Positions 7,223 to 15,263 of a stretch of DNA of 37,344 nucleotides are shown one piece after another. Below the pieces are notes generated by a model. The model had not been told where the DNA came from. It saw only the letters and a program-made list of their open reading frames with translations, and searched no databases. Positions within the stretch are counted from its first letter, which is position 1. Each line of letters begins with the position of its first letter. Where the stretch lies: contig CANQWO010000016.1 in NCBI GenBank assembly GCA_947627565.1, positions 1-37,344 on the forward strand. The letters run 5' to 3'. The DNA is from an uncultured Clostridia bacterium (GTDB lineage: Bacteria; Bacillota; Clostridia; Christensenellales; Borkfalkiaceae). Position numbers and translations under genes: made by a program.

Positions 7223-8928
7223 GCTCCCTCCGTCTGCGACCGATAGATCTCTTGATAGAGCGGACAGCGCGCGAGGAGCTCGTCGTGGGTACCCATGTCC
7301 GCGATATGCCCCTCGTCCATCACCAAAATCTTGTCTGCGTCCCGCACCGAGGACACCCGCTGGGAGACGAGAAAGACCGTACAGGAAAGCGTTTTGAGCG
7401 CCGCCCGCAGGCGGGCGTCCGTCGCATAATCGAGCGCGGAGGAACTGTCGTCGAGGATGAGGATGTCGGGCTGTTTTACCAAAGCGCGGGCGATGGTGAG
7501 CCGCTGTTTTTGCCCGCCCGAAAGGTTACGGCCGGCCTGCGCGATCTCCCCCGCAAGGCCGCCCTTGGCCTCCACGACGTCGGCGGCCTGCGCAAGTTCC
7601 GCGGCGCGCATGAGGGCCGCGTCGTCGGCGTTTTCGCACCCCCATCGCAAATTGGAGGCGACCGTCCCGCGGAACAGGACGGCCTTCTGCGGCACATAGC
7701 CGATCTTGGCGCGAAGTTCTTCGGCGGGGATGGCGTTGACGTCGCGGCCGAAGAGGCGGACCTCCCCCGCCGTCGCCGCATAGAAGCGGGGCAAAAGCCG
7801 CACGAGCGTACTCTTTCCCGCGCCCGTTCCGCCCAAAATGCCGATCGTCTCCCCGCGCTCCGCCGTAAACGTAATGCCCGAGAGCGCAGGCGCGCCGCCC
7901 CCGTCGTAAGTGAATCCGACGTCGCGGAAGACGACGACGGGGGCACCCATGTCTGCGGTGTCCCCCTCCGTAAGCGTAGAAGGCTCGCCCTCCGCGTCTA
8001 AGACGGCCCCGATGCGCTTCATGCACGACGCGGCCTTTGCGACGGTGACGATCAGGTTGGCGAATTTGACGAGTTCGACGAGAATGAGCGCAAGATAATT
8101 GTAGAGCGCAATGACGTCCCCCTGTTCCAGCGCGCCGTGATCCACGCGGATCGCGCCGACTGCGACGAGGACGATGACGGCGACGTTGACGAGCAGATAG
8201 GTGAGCGGCCCCGTGAGCGCGGCGATGCGGCCGACGCGGACCTGCGACGTATAGAGCGCCTTCGTCCTTTGGCGAAACTCCGCGCGCTCCCCCTCCTCCT
8301 TGCGGAAGGCGCGGATGACGCGCGCGCCCGTCAGATTTTCACGGGCGGAGAGATAGACGTCATCGAGCCGCTCCTGCACGTTGCGGTAGCGGGGCACACA
8401 GACCGCCATCACCGCATAGATCACGACGACAAGCAGCGGGATCAGGCCCAAAAAGACGAGCGCCGTGCGCGCGTCGACAAAGAATGCCATGGCCGTGGCG
8501 CCGAAGACGATGATGGGCGAACGGAGCAGAAGGCGCAGCGTCATGTTGACGCCCGTCTGCACCTGTTGCGTATCGCTCGTCATGCGGGTGAGCATAGAGG
8601 CCGTACCCATGTCGTCGATGCGGCTGAAGGAAAAGGACTGCATCTTGCGGAAGAGGCGGCCGCGGAGCGTCGCCGAAGTCCCCACCGCGGCCTTTGCGGC
8701 AAAATACTGCGCCGTGAGCGCGAAGCCCAGCCCCAGCACGGCGAAGAGCGCAAGGATGAGGCAGGCGTGCAAAATGTAGGCCCTGTCCCCGTTTTCGATG
8801 CCGACATTGACGATGGCGCGGATGACGAGGGGGACCATGAGCTCCATCATGGCCTCGAGCAGCTTGAAAAGAGGCGACAAGATCGCCTCGATCCGATAGC
8901 GTTTCAGTGCGGAAAAGAGATGTTTCAT
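7219..8928 (-). CDS. ABC exporter subunit, permease plus ATPase (degenerate half)
   Basis: A 569-aa partner of the exporter at 5480. Membrane domain first, then the ATPase: Walker A GGTGAGKST, Q-loop VPQKAVLF, signature LSGGQKQRL. Walker B is DILILDDSSSALD with Asp in place of the catalytic Glu, and the H-loop His is replaced (VSQRVSSV). Both changes are typical of the non-catalytic half of heterodimeric exporters. It begins six bases after the CaxA-type exchanger ends, without a clear ribosome binding site of its own, so the exchanger and both ABC genes probably form one transcript under the Mn-type riboswitch at 9956-10050. Three copies of the dispersed motif fall inside it (7289, 7937, 8602), encoding IADMGTHDE, TADMGAPVV and DDMGTASM. 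Confidence 0.92.
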   Translation of the reverse strand: MKHLFSALKRYRIEAILSPLFKLLEAMMELMVPLVIRAIVNVGIENGDRAYILHACLILALFAVLGLGFALTAQYFAAKAAVGTSATLRGRLFRKMQSFSFSRIDDMGTASMLTRMTSDTQQVQTGVNMTLRLLLRSPIIVFGATAMAFFVDARTALVFLGLIPLLVVVIYAVMAVCVPRYRNVQERLDDVYLSARENLTGARVIRAFRKEEGERAEFRQRTKALYTSQVRVGRIAALTGPLTYLLVNVAVIVLVAVGAIRVDHGALEQGDVIALYNYLALILVELVKFANLIVTVAKAASCMKRIGAVLDAEGEPSTLTEGDTADMGAPVVVFRDVGFTYDGGGAPALSGITFTAERGETIGILGGTGAGKSTLVRLLPRFYAATAGEVRLFGRDVNAIPAEELRAKIGYVPQKAVLFRGTVASNLRWGCENADDAALMRAAELAQAADVVEAKGGLAGEIAQAGRNLSGGQKQRLTIARALVKQPDILILDDSSSALDYATDARLRAALKTLSCTVFLVSQRVSSVRDADKILVMDEGHIADMGTHDELLARCPLYQEIYRSQTEGA

Positions 8929-8934
8929 GGCAAG

Positions 8935-9933
8935 TTACGCAAGAAAGAGATAGACGTAGTAGCCGATAAAGAGGAGCAGCATCGCCGCCCCGGAGGCGCG
9001 CCCCAGCTTGCGCCTTCCGAGGAGGGCGCAGAGCAGCAGTACGACCGCGGCGCCGAGCGCGACCAGCGCGTCGACGAGATTGCCCGCGAGCGTGAACGTC
9101 AGCGGGTAGAAGAGCGACGCAATGCCCGCGACAAAAAAGATGTTGAAGATATTGCTCCCGATGACGTTTCCGACGGCGATGTCCGTCTCGCCCTTGGAAG
9201 CGGCCATCACGGACGTCACGAGCTCGGGGAGCGACGTCCCGATGGCGACGACGGTCAGGCCGATGATGCGCTCCGTCACGCCGAAATAGGAGGCGATATA
9301 TTTGGCGCCGTCGACGAGCAGCGTCCCGCCGCCCACGACGAGCCCGAGGCCGACGAGCGTGAGCAGGATCAGAAACCACGTCTTCTCCTCCATGCGCGCA
9401 AACCAGCGGCCGAGCGCTGTTTTCGGAGGCTCTGTCTCAGACATGCCCCCCTCGTTTATCGTCTGCGCCTCGTTCCGTTCGCGAAGCGTCGTGCGAATGA
9501 GGAGCGCCATGTAGCCCGTAAAGACGGCAAGCAGGATGAGTCCGTCCCACCATTCGAGGGCGCAGTTCCACGCGCCCAACCCCACGAGGAGCGCGGAGGC
9601 GAGGAGCAGCACGGGAATATCCGCCGTCAGCGAATTTTTTCGGACGGGAAGGGGATGGATGAGCGCCGTAAAACCGAGGATGAGAAAGATGTTGGTGATG
9701 TTGCTGCCCACGACATTCCCGATGGAGATATCGGTGGAGTGCCCGATGGCGGACGTCACGGAGACGGCGAGTTCGGGCGCGCTCGTACCGAACGCGACCA
9801 CGGTGAGCCCGATGACGAGCGGAGAGATCTTGCACTTCCCCGCGATCCCGGCCGCACCGTCGACAAACCAATCGGCCCCCTTGATGAGAAAGGCAAACCC
9901 GAGAATGACCAAAAAAATCCAAAGATACAGCAT
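8935..9933 (-). CDS. CaxA/YrbG-type calcium(manganese)/sodium exchanger
   Basis: A 332-aa integral membrane antiporter with two inverted halves. The signature alpha repeats are clear: VVAFGTSAPELAVSV with SIGNVVGSNITNIF in the first half, and VVAIGTSLPELVTSV with AVGNVIGSNIFNIF in the second. Start at 9933 (MLYLWIFLVILGFAFLIKGADWFVDG) with AGAAGG upstream. The family exchanges Ca2+ or related divalent cations for Na+ or H+. A yybP-ykoY-like Mn2+ riboswitch leader suggests that here the physiological cargo includes Mn2+, as in other riboswitch-linked members. First gene of an operon with the ABC exporter pair. Confidence 0.93.
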   Translation of the reverse strand: MLYLWIFLVILGFAFLIKGADWFVDGAAGIAGKCKISPLVIGLTVVAFGTSAPELAVSVTSAIGHSTDISIGNVVGSNITNIFLILGFTALIHPLPVRKNSLTADIPVLLLASALLVGLGAWNCALEWWDGLILLAVFTGYMALLIRTTLRERNEAQTINEGGMSETEPPKTALGRWFARMEEKTWFLILLTLVGLGLVVGGGTLLVDGAKYIASYFGVTERIIGLTVVAIGTSLPELVTSVMAASKGETDIAVGNVIGSNIFNIFFVAGIASLFYPLTFTLAGNLVDALVALGAAVVLLLCALLGRRKLGRASGAAMLLLFIGYYVYLFLA

Positions 9934-9955
9934 ACCCGACCTTCTGAGTAAGATT

Positions 9956-10050
9956 GCAGCGAGAGTCTTGTCATTCAAGGAGAACGGCCATGACACGGAA
10001 TTGCTCCGGGGTATGTTGCCATGGCACCGAGGACTACTCCCTCCCGTCCG
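9956..10050 (-). ncRNA. yybP-ykoY-type manganese riboswitch, caxA leader
   Basis: On the minus strand the leader contains, in order, the conserved elements GGGAGTAG (about 10042-10035), CAACATACC (near 10015) and GACAAGACTCTC (near 9972-9961). This is the spacing and content of the yybP-ykoY class (family consensus GGGGAGUAG ... ACAUAC ... AAGAC). It sits between a strong promoter and a cation exchanger gene. No terminator is visible between the aptamer and the start codon, so control of ribosome access is more likely than attenuation. The assignment rests on motif reading, not on a covariance-model score. Confidence 0.8.
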
Positions 10051-10054
10051 AAAA

Positions 10055-10083
10055 ATCATACCACTTCGGACAAAAGAAGTCAA
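10055..10083 (-). promoter_or_regulatory. Promoter of the riboswitch-caxA-ABC operon
   Basis: Minus strand TTGACT (10078-10083), 17-bp spacer, TATGAT (10055-10060), just upstream of the aptamer. Confidence 0.8.
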
Positions 10084-10133
10084 GTTTATCGCCCGCCCCG
10101 TCCGAAGATATTATAAAATTCGCCCGTTTCCGT

Positions 10134-10160
10134 TAAAAAAATCCCGTTCCGGAGAACGGG
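10134..10160 (-). terminator. Terminator of the PlsC-like gene
   Basis: Minus strand stem CCCGTTC / GAACGGG (10143-10149 with 10154-10160) followed by ATTTTTTT (10134-10141). It lies seven bases after the stop at 10168. Confidence 0.88.
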
Positions 10161-10167
10161 ACGGGAT

Positions 10168-11439
10168 TCAGAGTTTGGTCTTTTCCTTCGCGAGGAAGTA
10201 GATCTCCTCCGTCGCATACGAAATCTTCGTGAGCTGATCCCGCAGCCCCACCGGGTGCAGCCAATAGCTGTCGTCGGGCGTCGAGATGTCGACGCAGTCT
10301 CCGAAGATATTCTTTTTGTATTTCTTCTTGCGGAACGGATAATCGTATTCGATATGTACGCTCTCGAGTTCCGTCCCGGCCCAATGCAGCGTCCGCTTCT
10401 CGCCGTAGACCGTGCATTCCAGCGTCGTCCCGCTCTGATCTTGCGTGAGTTTTCCTATCCCCTGGTCGTAAAAACGCTTGGCGTTGGGCAGGGTGTGAAC
10501 GGTCACCTCCGCCTCGAAACGGTATTTGCCGCTCCGCACCTCCTCGCGGACATTCTGCCGCTCCCATTTGGTCCAGTCCGGAATGTGGGAAAATTCCGTC
10601 TCTCCCTCCTCGGCCGAGAGCTCGGAGAGCTCGCTCATGTTCCAGACCTTGCCGCAGGCCTCGCACCACAGCCGCGTGCCCCCGGAATGCATTCGGAACT
10701 CCGTTTTGCAGTGCGGGCATTGATATAAAATGGCATGCAGTCCGTCGGCACGGTGCGGGCTCGTGAGACGGATCCCGTTCTCCTGCTGATACCGATAGTC
10801 GTCGCGCGCCATGCCGCGCAGGATGCGGGCATAGACCTCTTCCCACGGAAGTTCTTTGAGTTCCTCCGTCGTCGCGAGACATTCGAGTTCGGCGCGCAGC
10901 GGGATCTTCTGCTCGGGCTTGTTCCACTGCGGCGCGGCCACGAACGTCCCGTAAATGCGCAAGACGACGAGGGGCACCTTCATCAGCTTCGCCATCTTGG
11001 CGACGGATTCGGGGACGTATGACGTCGTCCCGTCGAGGGAATACCGCGCCTCGGGATAGACGCAGACGATGGATTTGTATTTCTCGACGCAATACCGCAT
11101 GTGACGGATGAGATGGTAGTCCTTGACGAACTTGCGTTTGGTGATGCACCCGAGACGGCGCATAAAGAAATCCCCCACGTCGCGCACGGCGTCGATCGCG
11201 ACGACATTGTTGGCGTTGTGCGGATGCACCGCCATATACATCACGGGAAAATCAAGCATGCTGGCGTGCGTCGCGAGCAGGAGATAGGGCGGCTCGATGC
11301 CGTCCATTTTCAATTTCTCCACCGTGAGCGGCCTGCCCTTCAGACGCGGGCGAATGGCGAACGGCCGCGCGATGCCCATCCAAAATCTGCTGGCCTTGCG
11401 GGGTTTCTTCGAAAAATCATAGTGCTTGATCGGCTTCAT
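10168..11439 (-). CDS. PlsC-like acyltransferase with an internal zinc ribbon
   Basis: A 423-aa protein. The N-terminal ~200 residues are a 1-acylglycerol-3-phosphate acyltransferase (PlsC/LPLAT) domain: catalytic HX4D motif His58-Asp63 in ATHASMLDF, and PEARYS (129-134) as the substrate-binding block. A four-cysteine zinc ribbon follows (Cys241, Cys244, Cys259, Cys262; CPHC...CEAC), then a C-terminal beta-rich region of about 150 residues that I cannot assign. The start at 11439 is chosen because GAGGTGG precedes it; an ATG nine codons upstream has no ribosome binding site. It is a single-gene unit with its own consensus promoter and terminator. The acyltransferase acts in membrane lipid synthesis; the role of the ribbon is unknown. 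Confidence 0.85.
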   Translation of the reverse strand: MKPIKHYDFSKKPRKASRFWMGIARPFAIRPRLKGRPLTVEKLKMDGIEPPYLLLATHASMLDFPVMYMAVHPHNANNVVAIDAVRDVGDFFMRRLGCITKRKFVKDYHLIRHMRYCVEKYKSIVCVYPEARYSLDGTTSYVPESVAKMAKLMKVPLVVLRIYGTFVAAPQWNKPEQKIPLRAELECLATTEELKELPWEEVYARILRGMARDDYRYQQENGIRLTSPHRADGLHAILYQCPHCKTEFRMHSGGTRLWCEACGKVWNMSELSELSAEEGETEFSHIPDWTKWERQNVREEVRSGKYRFEAEVTVHTLPNAKRFYDQGIGKLTQDQSGTTLECTVYGEKRTLHWAGTELESVHIEYDYPFRKKKYKKNIFGDCVDISTPDDSYWLHPVGLRDQLTKISYATEEIYFLAKEKTKL

Positions 11440-11478
11440 AGCCACCTCGTTCGTTAACTTCATCAAACAATTTCTTTC

Positions 11479-11507
11479 ATTATAACAAATCGAGGCCGCG
11501 CTGTCAA
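11479..11507 (-). promoter_or_regulatory. Consensus promoter of the PlsC-like gene
   Basis: Minus strand TTGACA (11502-11507), 17-bp spacer, TATAAT (11479-11484), about 40 bases before the start codon. Confidence 0.88.
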
Positions 11508-11523
11508 GCCGATTGGCCGTTTC

Positions 11524-12111
11524 CTACAAAATTCCCTCCCCGAGGATCTTGGCGCCGATGGCAATGAGTACCAATCCGCCGACGAGCCGCGCACGGTCGG
11601 CAAAGCGCCCGCCGATCCGATTCCCCGCAAAGACTGCGCACGCCGACAGCACAAATGTGACGGCTCCGATCAAAACCGAGCACCATATCACAGACATGGG
11701 TAGGCCGTTTTCCGTCTCGACGGCGAGAAACGTCACGCCGACGGCGAGGGCGTCGAGGCTGGTGGCAATGCCCTGTAACACAATTTCGCCTGCCGATACG
11801 GGCCGCGGGCAGGACAGTTTGAGCGTGCGCTTTTCCTGCTGTCCGGAAAATTCCAGCACGGATTTTCCGCCGATCGCGAGCAGGAGGACAAAGGAAAGCC
11901 ACGGCGCGATCTTTTCGACGAGAAAGGAAAAGAACGTACCGAACGAATAGCCGAAGAGCGGCATGATGAACTGCATAAAGCCGAAGACGCCCGCAATGAG
12001 GACAACTTTTTTCAGCCCCATGCGCGGCTCCGCCATGCCGTCGGTCATGCCGGCCGCAACGGCGTCCATCGCGAGCGCGACGCCCGTCAGACAAACTTCC
12101 CAAATCTCCAT
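11524..12111 (-). CDS. mntP: Manganese efflux pump MntP
   Basis: A 195-aa membrane protein with six hydrophobic segments and the two family repeats around conserved Asp residues: VALAMDAVAAGMTDGM near the N terminus and IATSLDALAVGVTF in the middle. The length matches MntP (about 185-190 aa). MntP exports Mn2+ across the cytoplasmic membrane and is a classic yybP-ykoY riboswitch target, in line with the leader found here. After helix four the sequence LAVETENGLPMSVIW seems a few residues longer than usual and holds the 18-bp sequence shared with comEC (11693-11710). The next gene downstream has its own promoter. Confidence 0.9.
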   Translation of the reverse strand: MEIWEVCLTGVALAMDAVAAGMTDGMAEPRMGLKKVVLIAGVFGFMQFIMPLFGYSFGTFFSFLVEKIAPWLSFVLLLAIGGKSVLEFSGQQEKRTLKLSCPRPVSAGEIVLQGIATSLDALAVGVTFLAVETENGLPMSVIWCSVLIGAVTFVLSACAVFAGNRIGGRFADRARLVGGLVLIAIGAKILGEGIL

Positions 12112-12125
12112 ATCGCCTCTCGGGG

Positions 12126-12169
12126 AAAGAAAAAAGACTTACGCACGAAAAAACTCCGTGCATAAGTCT
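12126..12169 (-). terminator. Riboswitch-controlled attenuator in the mntP leader
   Basis: Minus strand AGACTTATGCACG (12157-12169) pairs with CGTGCGTAAGTCT (12135-12147), one G-T wobble, followed by TTTTTTCTTTC. Its 5' arm includes the AGACTTATG end of the putative aptamer, so aptamer folding and terminator folding would exclude each other: Mn2+ bound would mean read-through. Confidence 0.82.
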
Positions 12170-12250
12170 CACCGTTTCATGCAGAACCCGCGAAAAATCG
12201 CAATGTGTGGACGCTGCCGCCCGCATTGCGGGCCGATTACTCCCCTATGT
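12160..12250 (-). ncRNA. Putative yybP-ykoY manganese riboswitch, mntP leader
   Basis: The leader starts with AGGGGAGTAATC, has CACACATTG in the middle and ends GGTGAGACTTATG, resembling the yybP-ykoY order GGGGAGUAG ... ACAUAC ... AAGAC, with a GC-rich hairpin (GCCCGC/GCGGGC) near the 5' side. The middle element departs from consensus. Support comes mainly from position: between a consensus promoter and an attenuator, in front of mntP. Confidence 0.68.
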
Positions 12251-12257
12251 GCTCTGT

Positions 12258-12286
12258 ATTGTATCACATCTGCCCGCCGCTGTCAA
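12258..12286 (-). promoter_or_regulatory. Promoter of the mntP leader
   Basis: Minus strand TTGACA (12281-12286), 17-bp spacer, TACAAT (12258-12263). The stop codon TGA of the upstream gene (12283-12285) lies inside the -35 hexamer. Confidence 0.85.
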
Positions 12287-12540
12287 GGATTTTCCAACTT
12301 CTTTTCGATCGACTTCACGCGATTCATCGGAACGGGCGCGGTCTGGCGTCCGTTGACCTCCGTGCGAAGCACCGTGCCCGCGACCGGCTGCGCGCTCCGC
12401 CCGAACGGTACGAGCACGCGGTCCCCCGCCTCGACGGGAAAGGGCGCGAGATACCAACAGGGCGTGCCCATCACGTCCACTTTGGCAAAGAGCATCTGTC
12501 GATCGTCGGCGAGGACGCCGCCCGAAAGAGAATGGATCAT
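12283..12540 (-). CDS. Small protein resembling the N-terminal barrel of PriA
   Basis: An 85-aa protein. The core AGDRVLVPFGRSAQPVAGTVL resembles the 3'-end-binding N-terminal domain of primosomal helicase PriA (usual form GxRVxVPFG...xGxV), but nothing of the helicase is present. Similar short stand-alone proteins occur in Clostridia as hypothetical proteins. The start at 12540 (MIHSLSGG) lacks a good ribosome binding site; AAAGGAGGG occurs about 30 bases further upstream with no fitting start, so the true start is uncertain. It follows the cardiolipin synthase gene by 87 bp. A nucleic-acid role is only a guess from the fold. Confidence 0.55.
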   Translation of the reverse strand: MIHSLSGGVLADDRQMLFAKVDVMGTPCWYLAPFPVEAGDRVLVPFGRSAQPVAGTVLRTEVNGRQTAPVPMNRVKSIEKKLENP

Positions 12541-12627
12541 GGCATTTCGTCCGCACCCGCGTGCCGCGGACTTCCCTCCTTTGCGGCCGTTTTTTTCCGG
12601 GACGGGGCCGCCTCACAAAGTTCCCGG

Positions 12628-14208
12628 TCAGAACAGCGGCGCGAACAGTTTGGCGATCTCGCAGAGCCCGCGCGTGACGACGTTCCGCTTGGCGTCTTCG
12701 AGCGTTTGCTCCTTGGAGACGGCAAACGTCGAGACCATGTCCTCCTTGATGCTGTAGAGCGCGAGCGTGCGATACATAAACACGGCGTTCTCAAAATGAT
12801 AGAGGAACGAGCGGTAATCGAGATTGATGGTGCCGAGAACGGCGACCTCGTCGTCGGCCAGCATCATTTTGGCATGGACAAACCCGGGGGTATATTCATA
12901 AATATGTACGCCGCCCTCGATCAGCGCCTTATAGTTGGAGCGCGTGAGCGCGAAGACCAATTTTTTATCGGGAATGTGCGGGGTGAGGATGCGGACTTCC
13001 ACGCCGCGCTTGACGGCCGAGACGAGCGCCTCCCGCATGCGGTAATCAATGATGAGATAGGGCGTCGTGATCCACACATACCGCCGCGCCTCGTTGATGA
13101 TGTTGATGTAGACGTCCTCGCCGAGATGCCGCCCGTAGAGCGGATAGGGCCCGTCGCCGTAGGGCTGGACATAGCCGCGTTCCGCAAACACCTCGAACGT
13201 CTCGGGAATGTAGGGCGCGACGTCCTCGACCTTCCGCTTTTGCATGCCGTAGAGGCGCAGGAACATGAGCGTCAGATTTTTGACCCCCTCCCCTTCGAGG
13301 CGGAGAGCCGTGTCCTTCCAATAGCCGAAGGGGTGCGTCTCGTTGATGTATTCATCGGCGAGATTGAGCCCGCCCGTATAGCCCACTTTGCCGTCGATGA
13401 CGGTGATCTTGCGGTGGTCGCGGTTGTTGTGGACGTTGGTCACGACGGGCACAAACGGATTGAATTTCACGCACTTGATGCCCTTCTTTTGCAGCGTCTT
13501 ATAGTAGTTGAGATGGATCTTACTCATGCAGCCGATGTCGTCGTACATGACCCGCACTTCGACGCCCGCCTTGACCTTCTGCTCGAGGATCTCCAAAATG
13601 GCATTCCAGAACTTGCCGCGCTCGAGGATAAAGTATTCGAGGAAGATGAACTTCTCGGCCCGCTGTAAATCTTCGAGGAGGTGCGGCATCATCTCCTCCC
13701 CCGAGGCGAAATACTGCGTCTGCGTGCCGCGGCACGGCACGGCAAAGGGATTGGCGGTGGAGAGCGCCACGCTCACGGCCGCCCAGCGGCCCATCTCGGC
13801 GTGCATCGTCTCGCGGGAGACGCCGGGCTGTTCGTAGGGAGCGGTGTTGTTCCCCGTCGCGCGGTAGATTCGCCGCATCTTGCGCGAGGGACGATGAGAG
13901 GAAAACGTCGCATAGATGGCAACGCCGAAGATGTTGAGGCCGACGATGCACAGGATCCACGGGATCTTGGTCTCGGGGACCATGTCGCGGTTGGCGGCGT
14001 GCAGGACCGCGATCACGTCGATGATCCAGAGGATCACCGTCACCAGCGTGGAGACAATGCCCTCCGCGCGCGGGAAGAAGTGCACGATGATGACCTCGGG
14101 CAGGAAGATCGCGCCCAGCGTCAACGCCACAAACAGCAAAAACAGCACAATGATGGTCAGCCCCACGAGGGAAAAGCGGCTGAATATTTTCTTCAAAATC
14201 TTCTTCAT
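12628..14208 (-). CDS. cls: Cardiolipin synthase (phospholipase D family)
   Basis: A 526-aa membrane enzyme that joins two phosphatidylglycerols to make cardiolipin and glycerol. It has two or three N-terminal membrane helices (residues about 13-95) and two HKD motifs, HRKITVID around residue 270 and HAKMMLAD around residue 450, each followed by the usual GGLN or GTINLD block. The start at 14208 has AAGGAGG four bases upstream and overlaps the stop of the preceding secreted protein gene (ATGA). It is the last gene of the trmL - secreted protein - cls operon. The product acts at the cytoplasmic membrane. Confidence 0.93.
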   Translation of the reverse strand: MKKILKKIFSRFSLVGLTIIVLFLLFVALTLGAIFLPEVIIVHFFPRAEGIVSTLVTVILWIIDVIAVLHAANRDMVPETKIPWILCIVGLNIFGVAIYATFSSHRPSRKMRRIYRATGNNTAPYEQPGVSRETMHAEMGRWAAVSVALSTANPFAVPCRGTQTQYFASGEEMMPHLLEDLQRAEKFIFLEYFILERGKFWNAILEILEQKVKAGVEVRVMYDDIGCMSKIHLNYYKTLQKKGIKCVKFNPFVPVVTNVHNNRDHRKITVIDGKVGYTGGLNLADEYINETHPFGYWKDTALRLEGEGVKNLTLMFLRLYGMQKRKVEDVAPYIPETFEVFAERGYVQPYGDGPYPLYGRHLGEDVYINIINEARRYVWITTPYLIIDYRMREALVSAVKRGVEVRILTPHIPDKKLVFALTRSNYKALIEGGVHIYEYTPGFVHAKMMLADDEVAVLGTINLDYRSFLYHFENAVFMYRTLALYSIKEDMVSTFAVSKEQTLEDAKRNVVTRGLCEIAKLFAPLF

Positions 14209-15263
14209 GGATCCTCCTTGGTATAGACCGTGCAACCGCAGGGTGCGCGCTCTGTCCGATACGGTCCGGAGAGCCGAAGCGCGTCGCACGGCGCATGAAT
14301 GATGCCGACGTTTGCGCCGACAAAGGCGAGCGGCGAAACGCGCTCCGCGCCGCAGAGCGTGACCTGCGCGAGTTCAAACCCGTAAAACGCGTCGTCTGCG
14401 ATCTCCCCGCCCGTCACCGTTACCGAAGCGAGCATCGCGGGCATGGGTGCCCCGTTTTTCGTCTCAAAGAGTCGCAACAGGGTCCCGTCCTCCTCCGGTC
14501 CGCCCTTCGCGCCGCCGAGGAAGGGAAGCGTGAGCGAGACCAGCGCCTCGCAAGGGGAGAGCGCGCCCGCGTCGAGAAAGTCGCAGTCCCCCACCGTGAG
14601 CGAGACGGCGCAGGGAAGGGCGGCGATCAACCGTCTTCCGCCCGGCGTATCGAGATAGAGCGCGTCCTGTTCCGCCGCATAGGGCGGGACCGCCGTGACG
14701 CGCGCAATGCCGCTCCCGACCAGTCTGTCCGCCGTGATCGCGGCAGACGGCCCCATGATGCAGAGCGCCGAGGCGCCCGTCTCCGCGAGATAATCGCGCG
14801 GAAGCGTGCCGTCGAGCAGCCGCACGCAGTCGGCCTGCGTCAGCTCCATCGGCGCGACGGTATCTCCGACGATGGCAAACGCCCCGCCCGCATAGTAGAT
14901 CTGATTGCCGAATGCCTGCATAATTGCGGCGCGTTCGAGCTTATCGAGGCCACCCATGTCCAAGGAGCACAGCTCGGCAAGCGTTCCGAAGCGCAGAACA
15001 TCGCAGACTTCTGCGAAAGCCTGCCCCGTCTTCACATACCCATGCTTTCCGTCGCGCACGAGGCCGATGGTCCCGTCGTCCCGAATGCCGTCGAGCGCGT
15101 CATACGCGGCGGCATAGGGTTCCGTGCGGGCCCCGTCCTCCCAGATACAGAGGACTTTCTCCTCCGCCGCGGCCTTTGCGGGCAGGGGCAGCCCCGCAAG
15201 GACCAAACAGGAAATGACCAGGGCCGCGACGAGCACGGCGGCCGAACGTCTGCGCCTCACCAT
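14205..15263 (-). CDS. Secreted protein with LRR_5-like C-terminal part
   Basis: A 352-aa protein with a clear signal peptide: RRRR, a hydrophobic core of about 20 residues, and a cleavage-like AKAAAEE end near residue 35. The body is not recognised for certain. Its last ~150 residues have the spacing of BspA-type leucine-rich repeats (VSLTVGDCDFLDAGAL, ASVTVTGGEIADDAFYGFELAQVTL). It overlaps trmL upstream and cls downstream, which implies translational coupling. Two motif copies lie within it (14437-14460, encoding NGAPMPA; 14948-14961, encoding LDMGG). The likely place is outside the membrane; function unknown. Confidence 0.7.
   Translation of the reverse strand: MVRRRRSAAVLVAALVISCLVLAGLPLPAKAAAEEKVLCIWEDGARTEPYAAAYDALDGIRDDGTIGLVRDGKHGYVKTGQAFAEVCDVLRFGTLAELCSLDMGGLDKLERAAIMQAFGNQIYYAGGAFAIVGDTVAPMELTQADCVRLLDGTLPRDYLAETGASALCIMGPSAAITADRLVGSGIARVTAVPPYAAEQDALYLDTPGGRRLIAALPCAVSLTVGDCDFLDAGALSPCEALVSLTLPFLGGAKGGPEEDGTLLRLFETKNGAPMPAMLASVTVTGGEIADDAFYGFELAQVTLCGAERVSPLAFVGANVGIIHAPCDALRLSGPYRTERAPCGCTVYTKEDP

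Noticed and set aside
3806-7246. Plus-strand open frame of 1146 codons
   Set aside because: Antisense shadow of well-defined regulator and ABC exporter genes; caused by high GC at third positions. The Arg/His/Glu-rich composition is typical of such shadows.
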